NCBI GenBank assembly: GCA_023267735.1
Contig: JAHFMT010000001.1
Coordinates: 1-38,260, forward strand
DNA from: Candidatus Kaiserbacteria bacterium
GTDB taxonomy: Bacteria; Patescibacteriota; Minisyncoccia; Phycocordibacterales; Phycocordibacteraceae
DNA length: 38,260 bases
Direction: 5' to 3'
The notes beneath the pieces were generated by a model that had not been told where the DNA came from, searched no databases, and saw only the letters and a list, made by a program, of their open reading frames with translations. A program made the translations under genes and the position numbers. Below are positions 28,470-38,260 of the stretch, in pieces. Position 1 is the stretch's first letter. The number at the start of each line of letters is the position of its first letter.

Positions 28470-29798
28470 ATGGCACCAATGCGACGTATGGCCGTTGTGC
28501 TGTTTTTGGGAGACATAGCCTTTCTGGCGGTGTCGCTTTGGCTGTCGCTATATGTGCGTGCCTTCAAGGTACCTGCCTGGTCCTATTTTGGGGATCACGT
28601 GCTCGGATTCATTCCGGTGTTTCTGGTGTCGATAGGTATTTTCTTTATCGCAGGTCTGTATGAAAAGCAGACACGCGTTATCCGCTCATTCATGACGGGC
28701 CGCATTTTCGGTGCTCAGATAGCCAGTATCTTAGTCGGTGTCGTGTGCTTCTTCTTCTTGCCGCTTGATATTGCACCAAAGACAGTCCTCGTGCTCTACC
28801 TCATTATCTCTGTGGTGTTGGTGAGTGTGTGGCGTTTTCTCGTAGCACCGCGGGTAAGTACCGGTGCTCGAGTACAGGCGATATTGGTGGCAAATGGTGA
28901 AGCAGCAACTGAACTTGCGGAAGAGATTAATAGTACTGCCCGGTATGCCATGGAAATTGCTGAGCATATTACCGTTGCTGACGGGGAAGATGTCTCCGCT
29001 CGTGTACATGCGGCGGTGGCCAAGGGTGCACGTATGCTTATTGTGGATACCCGCAATCCAGTATTAGGGAACACACAGCCATCTCTATACGACATGACCT
29101 TTTCACAGGTGAGTGTCATAGAGTTCACGACGCTCTACGAAGACGTGTTTGATCGTGTACCACTCGATCATATTGATTACGCGTGGATACTTGAATGTCT
29201 GCCAAAGCGACATCGCCTGTATGAAGTAGGCAAGCGTGCTTTTGATGCGGTGCTTGCGCTTGTGGGTATGGTGATTGCCGTGCCCATACTCATTATTCCC
29301 GTACTCGTCCTTGCCTGTTCGGGCGGGCATCCGTTTATCTTCTCGGGACGTATAGGGAAGGATGGCCATCTGGTGCGTATTATCAAACTCCGTACCAAGC
29401 TGTTTTACGATGGAGGTGATCCTGAGAAGCAGAAGATCAATAGAGAAACAACATTTGGTACCTTTTTACGCCGTACCCGTATTGATGAATTACCACAGCT
29501 CGTAAATATCTTGCGTGGCGAGCTTTCCTTTATTGGTCCACGTCCAGAACTGCCAACTATTGCCGCGGTATATCAAAAGGAGGTGCCATATTACGACGTT
29601 CGCCACCTCATTACCCCAGGACTTTCTGGGTGGGCGCAGATACGTGACTACGATGCACCCCGAGGTGGGGCAGATATAGAGCGTACGCGGCGCAAGCTCT
29701 CCTACGATTTGTACTATCTTACGCGTCGTTCGTTTGTGCTTGATCTAGTCATTACGCTTAAAACCATACGCGCACTGGTTGCCGTATCTGGTCGCTAG
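28470..29798 (+). CDS. Polyprenyl-phosphate sugar-phosphate transferase (bacterial sugar transferase family)
   Basis: KRAFDAVLALVGMVIAVPI, RTRIDELPQLVNILRGELSFIGPRPELP, TPGLSGWAQI. Confidence 0.88.
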   Translation: MAPMRRMAVVLFLGDIAFLAVSLWLSLYVRAFKVPAWSYFGDHVLGFIPVFLVSIGIFFIAGLYEKQTRVIRSFMTGRIFGAQIASILVGVVCFFFLPLDIAPKTVLVLYLIISVVLVSVWRFLVAPRVSTGARVQAILVANGEAATELAEEINSTARYAMEIAEHITVADGEDVSARVHAAVAKGARMLIVDTRNPVLGNTQPSLYDMTFSQVSVIEFTTLYEDVFDRVPLDHIDYAWILECLPKRHRLYEVGKRAFDAVLALVGMVIAVPILIIPVLVLACSGGHPFIFSGRIGKDGHLVRIIKLRTKLFYDGGDPEKQKINRETTFGTFLRRTRIDELPQLVNILRGELSFIGPRPELPTIAAVYQKEVPYYDVRHLITPGLSGWAQIRDYDAPRGGADIERTRRKLSYDLYYLTRRSFVLDLVITLKTIRALVAVSGR

Positions 29799-29802
29799 TC
29801 CT

Positions 29803-30597
29803 ATGCGTATTGATGGTCGTCAGATAGCGCGTCATATACTTGCGCGTACGCGGGAAGCGCTTGATGGTGCATGTCCCGTGGTACGGGCGATAACGGTCGC
29901 GCCAACAAGAGCAACAGAGTCGTATCTTGCGATTAAGTCTGCACGTGCGAAAGATGCGGGGATGGTACTTGAGGTAGTACGCCTTGCTGATGTTGCTTCT
30001 ACGCAAGAGGTTATCGCTGCAGTTACTGCTCCCGGTGCTGATGCGGTTATTGTGCAGCTACCACTCCCTGCGTCTATTGATACAGCAGCAGTACTTGCTG
30101 CTATTCCCGTAGCGAAAGATGCAGACTGTCTTTCTCCCCGCTCGCGCATTGAAGGTGCGTTGCTCCCACCGGTTGCTGGTGCAGTGCAGGCAATACTTGC
30201 GCAGGCGAATGTGTCTGTGACAGGGAAACGGGCAGTGGTTATCGGCGCTGGGTGGTTGGTGGGGGAGCCGGTTGCGGCGTATTTAACGGCACAAGGTGCA
30301 AACGTGGTTGTTATAGAGAAGACCGATGATCTTGCTACAGCAGTGGCTGATGCAAATATTATTGTTTCCGGTGCTGGATCCCCGCACCTTGTTACACCGA
30401 ACTTGTTGAAGCAGGGTGTAGTACTTATTGATGCGGGAACTTCTGAGTCGGGTGGTGCAGTGGTGGGGGATGTAGACCCGTTGTGTGAAGCGGTGGCAGC
30501 GGTATATACCCCTGTGCCAGGTGGGGTGGGACCGGTTGCCGTTGCCTGCCTCTTTGAAAATGTGGCTAAAACAGTGCTTTCCGGCACCCCATTTTAA
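29803..30597 (+). CDS. folD: Divergent FolD-like methylenetetrahydrofolate dehydrogenase/cyclohydrolase
   Basis: SYLAIKSARAKDAGM, VIVQLPLPASID, PVAKDADCLSP, TPVPGGVGPVAVACLFENV. Confidence 0.8.
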   Translation: MRIDGRQIARHILARTREALDGACPVVRAITVAPTRATESYLAIKSARAKDAGMVLEVVRLADVASTQEVIAAVTAPGADAVIVQLPLPASIDTAAVLAAIPVAKDADCLSPRSRIEGALLPPVAGAVQAILAQANVSVTGKRAVVIGAGWLVGEPVAAYLTAQGANVVVIEKTDDLATAVADANIIVSGAGSPHLVTPNLLKQGVVLIDAGTSESGGAVVGDVDPLCEAVAAVYTPVPGGVGPVAVACLFENVAKTVLSGTPF

Positions 30598-30627
30598 AAA
30601 ATGCCGTAAGGAGTATACTGGCGGGAT

Positions 30628-31932
30628 ATGCTGAAATACCGTATTTTTGCGTTCTGGATTTTGGTCGCAGGTGCGCTTTTATCATGGTTCGTGTTCGCTA
30701 CAAACACTGCAGATTCTAAATACACCACGAAGCTTGGGTTGGATCTTGCTGGTGGTACGCAGTTGGTGTATCGCGCAGATACTGCAAATCTCGCAGGTCA
30801 AAAGGATGAGGTGCTTGCCGCACTTCGTGAAGTTGTTGAGCGTCGTGTGAATCTCTTTGGTGTTGCGGAGCCGTTGGTGCAGGTGGAGCGTTCAAGTGCG
30901 GTTGCTGGTGAAGCAGAAGATCGTCTTCTGGTAGAGCTTCCAGGTGTTACTGATGTAGATGCCGCGGTTGCCGCGCTCGGTCAGACACCACTGCTTGAGT
31001 TTAAGCTTGGCGGTGAAGCAGTTGATGGCAAGGTGGCATTTATGCCCACACCCCTTACGGGTCGGTATCTCAAGAACGCTGAGCTGCAGTTTGGCGCAGG
31101 GAATGGCCGTCGCAATGAGCCAGTGGTGGTGCTCCACTTCACTGACGAAGGAGCAGCGCTCTTTGAAAAGATTACGAGCGAACATGTAGGGAAAACACTC
31201 GCCATCTTCCTTGATGGTCAACCTATCTCTACGCCAGTTATCCGTGAAGCTATCGCCGGTGGTACTGCCGTAGTGAGTGGGAACTTCACTCCTGCAGAGG
31301 CACGTGACTTGGTGAAGAATCTTAACTTCGGTGCGCTTCCGGTTGCGATCACTCTTACAGGAAGTGGCACGGTTGGTCCTACCCTTGGTGCCGCAGCGCT
31401 TAAGGCAGGTGAGTTTGCAGGTATGCTCGGCTTCCTCCTCATCACGCTTTTCATGGTGCTCTGGTATCGCTTGCCAGGGCTCGTGGCATCTATATCACTC
31501 GCTATTTATGTAGCGATGAACATTGCGCTCATCAAGTTTATTCCTATCACGCTCACTGCTTCTGGTATTGCCGGTTTCATCCTCTCCATTGGTATGGCAG
31601 TGGATGCAAACGTGCTCATCTTTGAGCGTGTGAAAGAAGAGTTGCGCAAGGGAGTGGGAACACGTGAAGCGTTACGTCTTGGCTTTAAGCGCGCATGGCC
31701 AGCGATTCGTGATGGTCACTTCACGATGCTTATCTCATCCATCATCTTGTTCTGGCTTGGTACCAGCGTGGTGCAAGGCTTTGCACTCGTGTTTGGTCTC
31801 GGTATCATCACCTCACTTCTCTCCGCTATCACTCTTACCCGCGTTATGTTGCTCGCCATTCTTCCTGAGAAGCCAAATCGTGTATGGCGCTTCTTGGTAG
31901 GAAGCGGGCTTCGACTCACTAACCACGACTAG
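30628..31932 (+). CDS. secD: Protein translocase subunit SecD
   Basis: KLGLDLAGGTQLVYRAD; FILSIGMAVDANVLIFERVKEELRKG. Confidence 0.95.
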   Translation: MLKYRIFAFWILVAGALLSWFVFATNTADSKYTTKLGLDLAGGTQLVYRADTANLAGQKDEVLAALREVVERRVNLFGVAEPLVQVERSSAVAGEAEDRLLVELPGVTDVDAAVAALGQTPLLEFKLGGEAVDGKVAFMPTPLTGRYLKNAELQFGAGNGRRNEPVVVLHFTDEGAALFEKITSEHVGKTLAIFLDGQPISTPVIREAIAGGTAVVSGNFTPAEARDLVKNLNFGALPVAITLTGSGTVGPTLGAAALKAGEFAGMLGFLLITLFMVLWYRLPGLVASISLAIYVAMNIALIKFIPITLTASGIAGFILSIGMAVDANVLIFERVKEELRKGVGTREALRLGFKRAWPAIRDGHFTMLISSIILFWLGTSVVQGFALVFGLGIITSLLSAITLTRVMLLAILPEKPNRVWRFLVGSGLRLTNHD

Positions 31933-31933
31933 T

Positions 31934-32839
31934 ATGTTTATCATCAACCATCGTCCGTTCTTCTTCTGGCTTACAGGTGCACTGCTTGCCGGTGCCGTTG
32001 CCGCCATTGTGTTCTGGGGCTTACCGCTCTCGGTTGAATTTACCGGAGGCTCTCTTGTGGAGGTTCGCTATACCGAGACACGTCCAGAGCTCGCCGCACT
32101 TCACGAAAAACTTCAGCCACTTGCACTCGGTGAGGTCTCACTGCGTGACAGTGGGGAACAGAATATTGTGCTGCGTAGCCGGACACTTTCACCAGAAGAT
32201 TACACGGCCGTGCTTGCTGCACTTGCACCTTCTACCGGTACCGTTGAGGCACTACGCTTCTCATCAGTGGGCTCATCACTAGGTAACGAGCTGACGCGCA
32301 AGGCGTTGTGGGCTATTGGTGCCGTGATGCTTGCCATCATGCTCTACATTGCATGGGCCTTCCGTAAGGTATCAAAGCCAGTACCCTCATGGGGCTATGG
32401 CGTTACGGTGGTGTTAATGCTCGCTATCGACATTATTGTCCCTGCTGGTTTCTTTGCTGGGCTTGCGCACTTCACGGGTGCTGAAGTTGATACGCTGTTC
32501 GTGATTGCGCTCCTGGCACTTCTTGGATACTGCGTGAATGACGTGATTGTTATCTTCGATCGTATTCGTGAACACTTGGCACACAATGAACAGAAGGGCA
32601 TCAGGGAGCCATTTGAAGAGACGATAGGGAAGTCTATTACCGAAACACTCGGTCGCTCTATCAACACATCACTTACGGTGGTCATCGCACTTCTTGCGCT
32701 GGTATTCTTCGGTCCTGCAGCAACCGTGAACTTCTCATTAGTGATGTTGGTGGGTGTGCTTGCGGGTACGTTCTCCTCTATCTGCCGTTCGGCACCGCTC
32801 CTCATTCCTATCGCTCGCTGGATTGGAAAGAAGGCATAG
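31934..32839 (+). CDS. secF: Protein translocase subunit SecF
   Basis: VEFTGGSLVEVRY; GYCVNDVIVIFDRIREHL. Confidence 0.95.
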   Translation: MFIINHRPFFFWLTGALLAGAVAAIVFWGLPLSVEFTGGSLVEVRYTETRPELAALHEKLQPLALGEVSLRDSGEQNIVLRSRTLSPEDYTAVLAALAPSTGTVEALRFSSVGSSLGNELTRKALWAIGAVMLAIMLYIAWAFRKVSKPVPSWGYGVTVVLMLAIDIIVPAGFFAGLAHFTGAEVDTLFVIALLALLGYCVNDVIVIFDRIREHLAHNEQKGIREPFEETIGKSITETLGRSINTSLTVVIALLALVFFGPAATVNFSLVMLVGVLAGTFSSICRSAPLLIPIARWIGKKA

Positions 32840-32847
32840 TTGTTTCT

Positions 32848-32893
32848 AAACAAACAAAAAACACGGGGCAGATGCTCCGTGTTTTTTGTTTAT
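32848..32893 (+). terminator. Intrinsic terminator
   Basis: AAACAAACAAAAAACACGG-loop-CCGTGTTTTTTGTTT. Confidence 0.9.
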
Positions 32894-33040
32894 AAAAGGG
32901 GTAGGGACAAGCAAACACCGCGGCACTTTCCTCAAGTGCGCTTGGCAAGGCTTGACGGCTTGTGTGTACTATACACCCCCACCCCCGGAGCACAATCTTG
33001 ACACAAGAATATAGGCATTTCTGCGCTTTAGAGGTAGTGC

Positions 33041-33069
33041 TTGACGCCCTGTCTCTAGTCGGATACTAT
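33041..33069 (+). promoter_or_regulatory. 16S rRNA promoter
   Basis: TTGACG-17 nt-TACTAT. Confidence 0.75.
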
Positions 33070-33244
33070 TGCCACACCAGTCCGAAAACGGATGGGCAAA
33101 CACACTGAAGGGGCCCGAAAGAGTCCCGAGGTGTCTTGTACTGTTTTTTGACAATTCAATAGTTACTAAATCATGACCATCTTGTGAGAGATGGAGCAAT
33201 GCTCCATCCCCATAAGGTAAGAAAAAAGAAGAAAGAAGTAAGTT

Positions 33245-34889
<1,645 letters not shown>

Positions 34890-34914
34890 AGTTCGCTTCT
34901 TTCTTTTTCATGTA

Positions 34915-34943
34915 GCAAACACCGCCCTAAGGCGGTGTTTGTG
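34915..34943 (+). terminator. Intrinsic terminator between 16S and tRNA-Ile
   Basis: GCAAACACCGCCctaaGGCGGTGTTTGTG. Confidence 0.85.
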
Positions 34944-34987
34944 TTAGGGTGGCGATTTGTATCCAAATTTGGTAGCATCTCTTTACT

Positions 34988-35063
34988 GCGCGTGTAGCTC
35001 AGCTGGTAGAGCACTCGACTGATACTCGAGCGGTCGTAGGTTCAAATCCTACCGCGCGCACCA
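34988..35063 (+). tRNA. tRNA-Ile (anticodon GAT), CCA encoded
   Basis: 76 nt; acceptor GCGCGTG/CGCGCGC, anticodon arm CTCGA-CTGATAC-TCGAG, T arm GTAGG-TTCAAAT-CCTAC, 3' ACCA. Confidence 0.96.
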
Positions 35064-35068
35064 AAGGT

Positions 35069-35105
35069 AAAAGAAAAACCGCACATACGCGGTTTTTCTT
35101 TTTGT
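35069..35105 (+). terminator. Intrinsic terminator after tRNA-Ile
   Basis: AAAAGAAAAACCGCacatacGCGGTTTTTCTTTTT. Confidence 0.9.
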
Positions 35106-35152
35106 GTTAATAATCGATACTCTTGCGTGGGGTACGGGATATACTAATGAGT

Positions 35153-35641
35153 ATGAAAGAAGCATTGGTGGTGGGGGTGTTGGTACTACTTGCAGCGGCA
35201 GGCGGCGCATGGCTCTTCGTGAAGGGCTCACCATTTGCGCACACGGAGGCACCAGCTGCAGTTTCCTTTGCGCTTCTTACCAAGGGGGATCAATCAGGTG
35301 AAGTGCCTCCTGCGGTAAACTATCGGGTTACCAATACAGATGAATTGGCGATGCTGTGGACCATGCTTGGCCGCACTGATGCCATGCCAGAGGTAGATTT
35401 TACTATGAGTGAAGTGCTGGCAGTGTTTGATGAAGAGCGCCCTTCAGCAGGATATGCGGTAGAGGTGGTGTCGGTGTCAGACGCAAACGATACGCGCACG
35501 GTAACCATACGCCACCTGCTCCCAGGAGAGAGCTGTACGAATGCACAGATGCTCACAAAGCCATATGTACTGATAACGGTGCCAAAGACGACGCTCCCCC
35601 TTACTCATGCACGTGAGAGTGTGACCGTGCCGTGCGAGTAG
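35153..35641 (+). CDS. Membrane-anchored PrcB C-terminal-like protein
   Basis: N-terminal TM; VDFTMSEVLAVFDEERPSAGYAVEVVSVSDAND...KPYVLITVPKT pattern; TATACT 7 nt upstream of ATG 35153. Confidence 0.6.
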   Translation: MKEALVVGVLVLLAAAGGAWLFVKGSPFAHTEAPAAVSFALLTKGDQSGEVPPAVNYRVTNTDELAMLWTMLGRTDAMPEVDFTMSEVLAVFDEERPSAGYAVEVVSVSDANDTRTVTIRHLLPGESCTNAQMLTKPYVLITVPKTTLPLTHARESVTVPCE

Positions 35642-35667
35642 TTTTCTTTTGAGAGTCTGATACAGTG

Positions 35668-35811
35668 TCGGAGACCGCTGCCTACCCTGGTTGCACCAGA
35701 CCTTGAGAGGTGGTCGTCGTGCGTAACTGTAACGCACCAAAAAGCGTCCCACCGGGACGTCAGGGAGACCTGGGCCACACGCGACTTGTTCGCGTGTGGC
35801 TTCCTCTTTTG
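35668..35811 (+). ncRNA. Candidate structured small RNA ending at an intrinsic terminator
   Basis: TACAGT -10-like box, then hairpins ACCTtgagAGGT, GTGCGT-loop-ACGCAC, CGTCCC-acc-GGGACG and terminator GCCACACGCGActtgtTCGCGTGTGGCttcctcttt. Confidence 0.45.
35774..35811 (+). terminator. Intrinsic terminator upstream of rsmI
   Basis: 11-bp stem plus TTCCTCTTTT. Confidence 0.8.
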
Positions 35812-35824
35812 CTACAGTGCGTGT

Positions 35825-36505
35825 ATGACTGGCAAACTTTCAGTAGTGGGTACGCCTATAGGGAACTTGGGGGATATTACCTTGCGTGCACTTGAGACGC
35901 TTAAACAGGCTGATGCGATTGCCTGTGAAGATACCCGTGTTACCGCAAAGCTGCTTGCACGATACGAGATAGAAAAGCCACTCCTTATGTACCACGCCCG
36001 CGCCCATGCGCGTGGTGCAGAAAAGATATTTGGTCTGTTAGAGGAGGGGAAGCACATTGCGCTTGTCACTGATGCAGGTACCCCGGGTATTTCTGATCCA
36101 GGTACCGAGTTGGTATATGAAGTGCGTCGTCGATTCCCTGAGGTGACGATTGAAGCTGTACCAGGACCTTCCGCACTTGCCGCAGCACTTTCTATCGCAG
36201 GTGTGCCCACAGCAGAATTTATATTCTTAGGTTTTTTGCCGCACAAGAAAGGGCGACAGACACTATTTCGTGAGATAGGGGAGACGGAGCGTGCAGTCGT
36301 GTTTTACGAGTCTCCGCACCGTATACAAAAAGCATTAGCATCTCTTTCTGATGTACTTACCGACGCGCGCCGCGTGGTGGTGCTTCGTGAACTTACCAAG
36401 ATGTTTGAGTCAGTGGTAACGGGAACGGCAGCAGAGGTGCGTGATTATTTCACACTTCATGCTGACAAGGCACGGGGTGAATTTGTAGTGGTTGTTGCGC
36501 CTTAG
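35825..36505 (+). CDS. rsmI: 16S rRNA (cytidine(1402)-2'-O)-methyltransferase RsmI
   Basis: LSVVGTPIGNLGDITLRALETLKQADAIACEDTR; TDAGTPGISDPG; ATG at 35825 preferred over 35786, which lies inside the terminator. Confidence 0.93.
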   Translation: MTGKLSVVGTPIGNLGDITLRALETLKQADAIACEDTRVTAKLLARYEIEKPLLMYHARAHARGAEKIFGLLEEGKHIALVTDAGTPGISDPGTELVYEVRRRFPEVTIEAVPGPSALAAALSIAGVPTAEFIFLGFLPHKKGRQTLFREIGETERAVVFYESPHRIQKALASLSDVLTDARRVVVLRELTKMFESVVTGTAAEVRDYFTLHADKARGEFVVVVAP

Positions 36506-36523
36506 TTCAGGTATACTTTGCCC

Positions 36524-36745
36524 ATGACTCGTCCAAGCATACTCATTACCCTCGGGGTTATTATCGTGCTTTTGCCATTCTCTGGTCTGCCTATTTCTTT
36601 CCGTTCCTTTATCATGCCACTTGCTGGTCTTGCGGTCATTGGTGTCGGTATCTCACTCCGTGCACCGAAAGCACTGCCACCACTTGAATCTGCAGCTCCT
36701 GAGCCAGAGTCAGCACCTCCTGCACATCCGCAAGCAATGGGATAA
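36524..36745 (+). CDS. Small two-TM hypothetical protein
   Basis: 73-aa ORF with hydrophobic segments and Pro/Ala/Glu-rich tail; TATACT 6 nt upstream. Confidence 0.55.
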   Translation: MTRPSILITLGVIIVLLPFSGLPISFRSFIMPLAGLAVIGVGISLRAPKALPPLESAAPEPESAPPAHPQAMG

Positions 36746-36787
36746 CATACTGCCGCTAAGCGCGGCAGTGTTGCTATACTAATACGC

Positions 36788-38260
36788 ATGATAGAGAACC
36801 CGGAACGGGTAACGTACTTTGCTGCCACGGATAATCGCGGTCGTCGCACGCCGTTTGGTATTAAACAGAAGGACCGTTCTAAGCATATGTACATCATTGG
36901 GAAGACGGGTATGGGTAAGTCAACCCTTATCGAGAATCTTGCCATTCAAGATATCAGGAACGGTGAAGGTCTTGCGATTATTGATCCGCACGGTGGTACT
37001 GCAGACAAACTCCTGTCATATATTCCACCAGAGCGCGTTAATGATGTGGTGTATTTTGCACCATTTGATCTTGAACACCCTATCGCCTTTAACGTGATGG
37101 AAGATGTGGGGTATGACAAGCGCCACTTGGTGGTGTCAGGCCTTATGGCCACCTTCAAAAAGATTTGGGTAGATGCGTGGTCCGCGCGTATGGAATACAT
37201 TCTTTCCAACACACTCTTGGCGCTTTTGGAATATCCGGGTGCCACACTGCTTGGCGTGAACCGTATGTATACCGACAAAGGGTTCCGCAAGAAAGTGGTC
37301 GACAACGTGAAAGATCCTGTAGTGAAGGACTTTTGGACAAAGGAGTTTGCAAATTACACGGATCGCTTCACCCAAGAGGCAACACCAGCTATTCAAAACA
37401 AGGTGGGACAGTTTATTTCCAACCCGCTTATCCGCAATATTATCGGTCAACCAAAATCATCTTTTGATATTCGCCAGCTGATGGATGACCGAAAGATTCT
37501 CATCGTCAACCTTTCCAAGGGACAGGTGGGTGAGACGAACATGCGTCTTATCGGTTCCATGATTACCACCCGTATCTTCTTGGCAGCAATGAGCCGTGCC
37601 GATCTTTCTGGTGAAGACATAAAGAAGCTCCCGCACTTCTTCTTCTACGTAGATGAATTCCAGAACTTTGCAAACGATACGTTTGCAGACATTTTGTCTG
37701 AGGCGCGTAAGTACAAATTGAATTTGGTCATTGCGAATCAGTACATTAAGCAGCTTGAAAGTACTGACAGCACCGTGGTGAAGGATGCCGTGTTTGGTAA
37801 CGTGGGTACCACGATCGCATTCCGTGTGGGACCGTTTGATGCTGAACAGCTTGAAACTGTCTTCATGCCTGAATTTACCAAGGAAGATTTGGTGAATCTT
37901 GGATTCGCGCAGGTATATCTCTCACTCATGATTGATGGGGTGGGCTCACGTCCTTTTTCTGCAACAACTATTCCGTCCATAGAACCTCCAGCAAAGATTT
38001 TCCGTGAAGAGGTGATTGCCGCGTCGCGCCGTCAGTTTACGGGCGTGCGTGCAGACATTGAGAGCGCTCTCATGCAAGAACTTGCAGAGGCAACACAAGC
38101 TGCTGAAGCTGACGCGCCAGCACCACGTAAGATGGGAGGGAAGCCACCAATGCGTCGTGATGAACCACGTGTTGAACGTGCTATGCAAGCCCCAAGAGAC
38201 ACACGCCCTCCTCCCCAACGGGAACCGATGCGTGCGCCAGAGCCTCGTGCAGAGATGCCG
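36788..38260 (+). CDS. VirD4/TraG-like type IV secretion/conjugation ATPase, 3' end outside window
   Basis: Walker A YIIGKTGMGKSTLIENLA, IIDPHGGTADKLL, Walker B FFFYVDEFQNFAND, SEARKYKLNLVIANQYIKQL; frame open to the window end. Absent from the ORF track because it has no stop. Confidence 0.85.
   Translation, partial: MIENPERVTYFAATDNRGRRTPFGIKQKDRSKHMYIIGKTGMGKSTLIENLAIQDIRNGEGLAIIDPHGGTADKLLSYIPPERVNDVVYFAPFDLEHPIAFNVMEDVGYDKRHLVVSGLMATFKKIWVDAWSARMEYILSNTLLALLEYPGATLLGVNRMYTDKGFRKKVVDNVKDPVVKDFWTKEFANYTDRFTQEATPAIQNKVGQFISNPLIRNIIGQPKSSFDIRQLMDDRKILIVNLSKGQVGETNMRLIGSMITTRIFLAAMSRADLSGEDIKKLPHFFFYVDEFQNFANDTFADILSEARKYKLNLVIANQYIKQLESTDSTVVKDAVFGNVGTTIAFRVGPFDAEQLETVFMPEFTKEDLVNLGFAQVYLSLMIDGVGSRPFSATTIPSIEPPAKIFREEVIAASRRQFTGVRADIESALMQELAEATQAAEADAPAPRKMGGKPPMRRDEPRVERAMQAPRDTRPPPQREPMRAPEPRAEMP

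Noticed and set aside
29832-30587. 251-aa minus-strand ORF opposite folD
   Set aside because: Ser/Thr/Ala-rich mirror of folD codon usage, no recognisable domain.
33101-33149. Terminator in the 16S leader
   Set aside because: The hairpin (GGGGC/GTCCC with ACAC/GTGT) exists but the T6 run is about 10 nt past the stem, so it is not a canonical intrinsic terminator.

Overview
The window looks like part of a streamlined Patescibacteria (CPR)-type chromosome; that placement is inferred from gene content and rRNA character, not from a search. It is densely packed with housekeeping genes: recO, glyS, an AI-2E transporter, metG, tatD, rpsF-ssb-rpsR, efp(-), recA(-), ftsK(-), a large PG-binding-domain surface protein, L10 leader + rplJ-rplL, an MscS-like channel, 23S-5S rRNA, rodA/ftsW, two glycosyl/sugar transferases, folD, secD-secF, 16S rRNA, tRNA-Ile(GAT), rsmI and a VirD4/TraG-like ATPase running off the right edge. 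Main observations: (1) two ORF-less introns in the 23S gene, at positions equivalent to E. coli L1931 (about 189 nt) and L2593 (about 292 nt). The second has recognisable group I P2/P3/P7/P8 elements. Both have very long 5'-exon/intron pairings. (2) The 16S 3' end lacks the CCUCC anti-Shine-Dalgarno, and at least 14 genes have a -10 box only 6-10 nt upstream of the start codon, suggesting widespread leaderless mRNAs. (3) The rRNA genes are split: 23S-5S and 16S are separate transcription units about 8 kb apart in inverted order, each with its own promoter, processing stem and terminator. (4) There are several intergenic structured-RNA candidates with promoters and/or terminators, and a 50-aa membrane smORF missing from the supplied ORF track.
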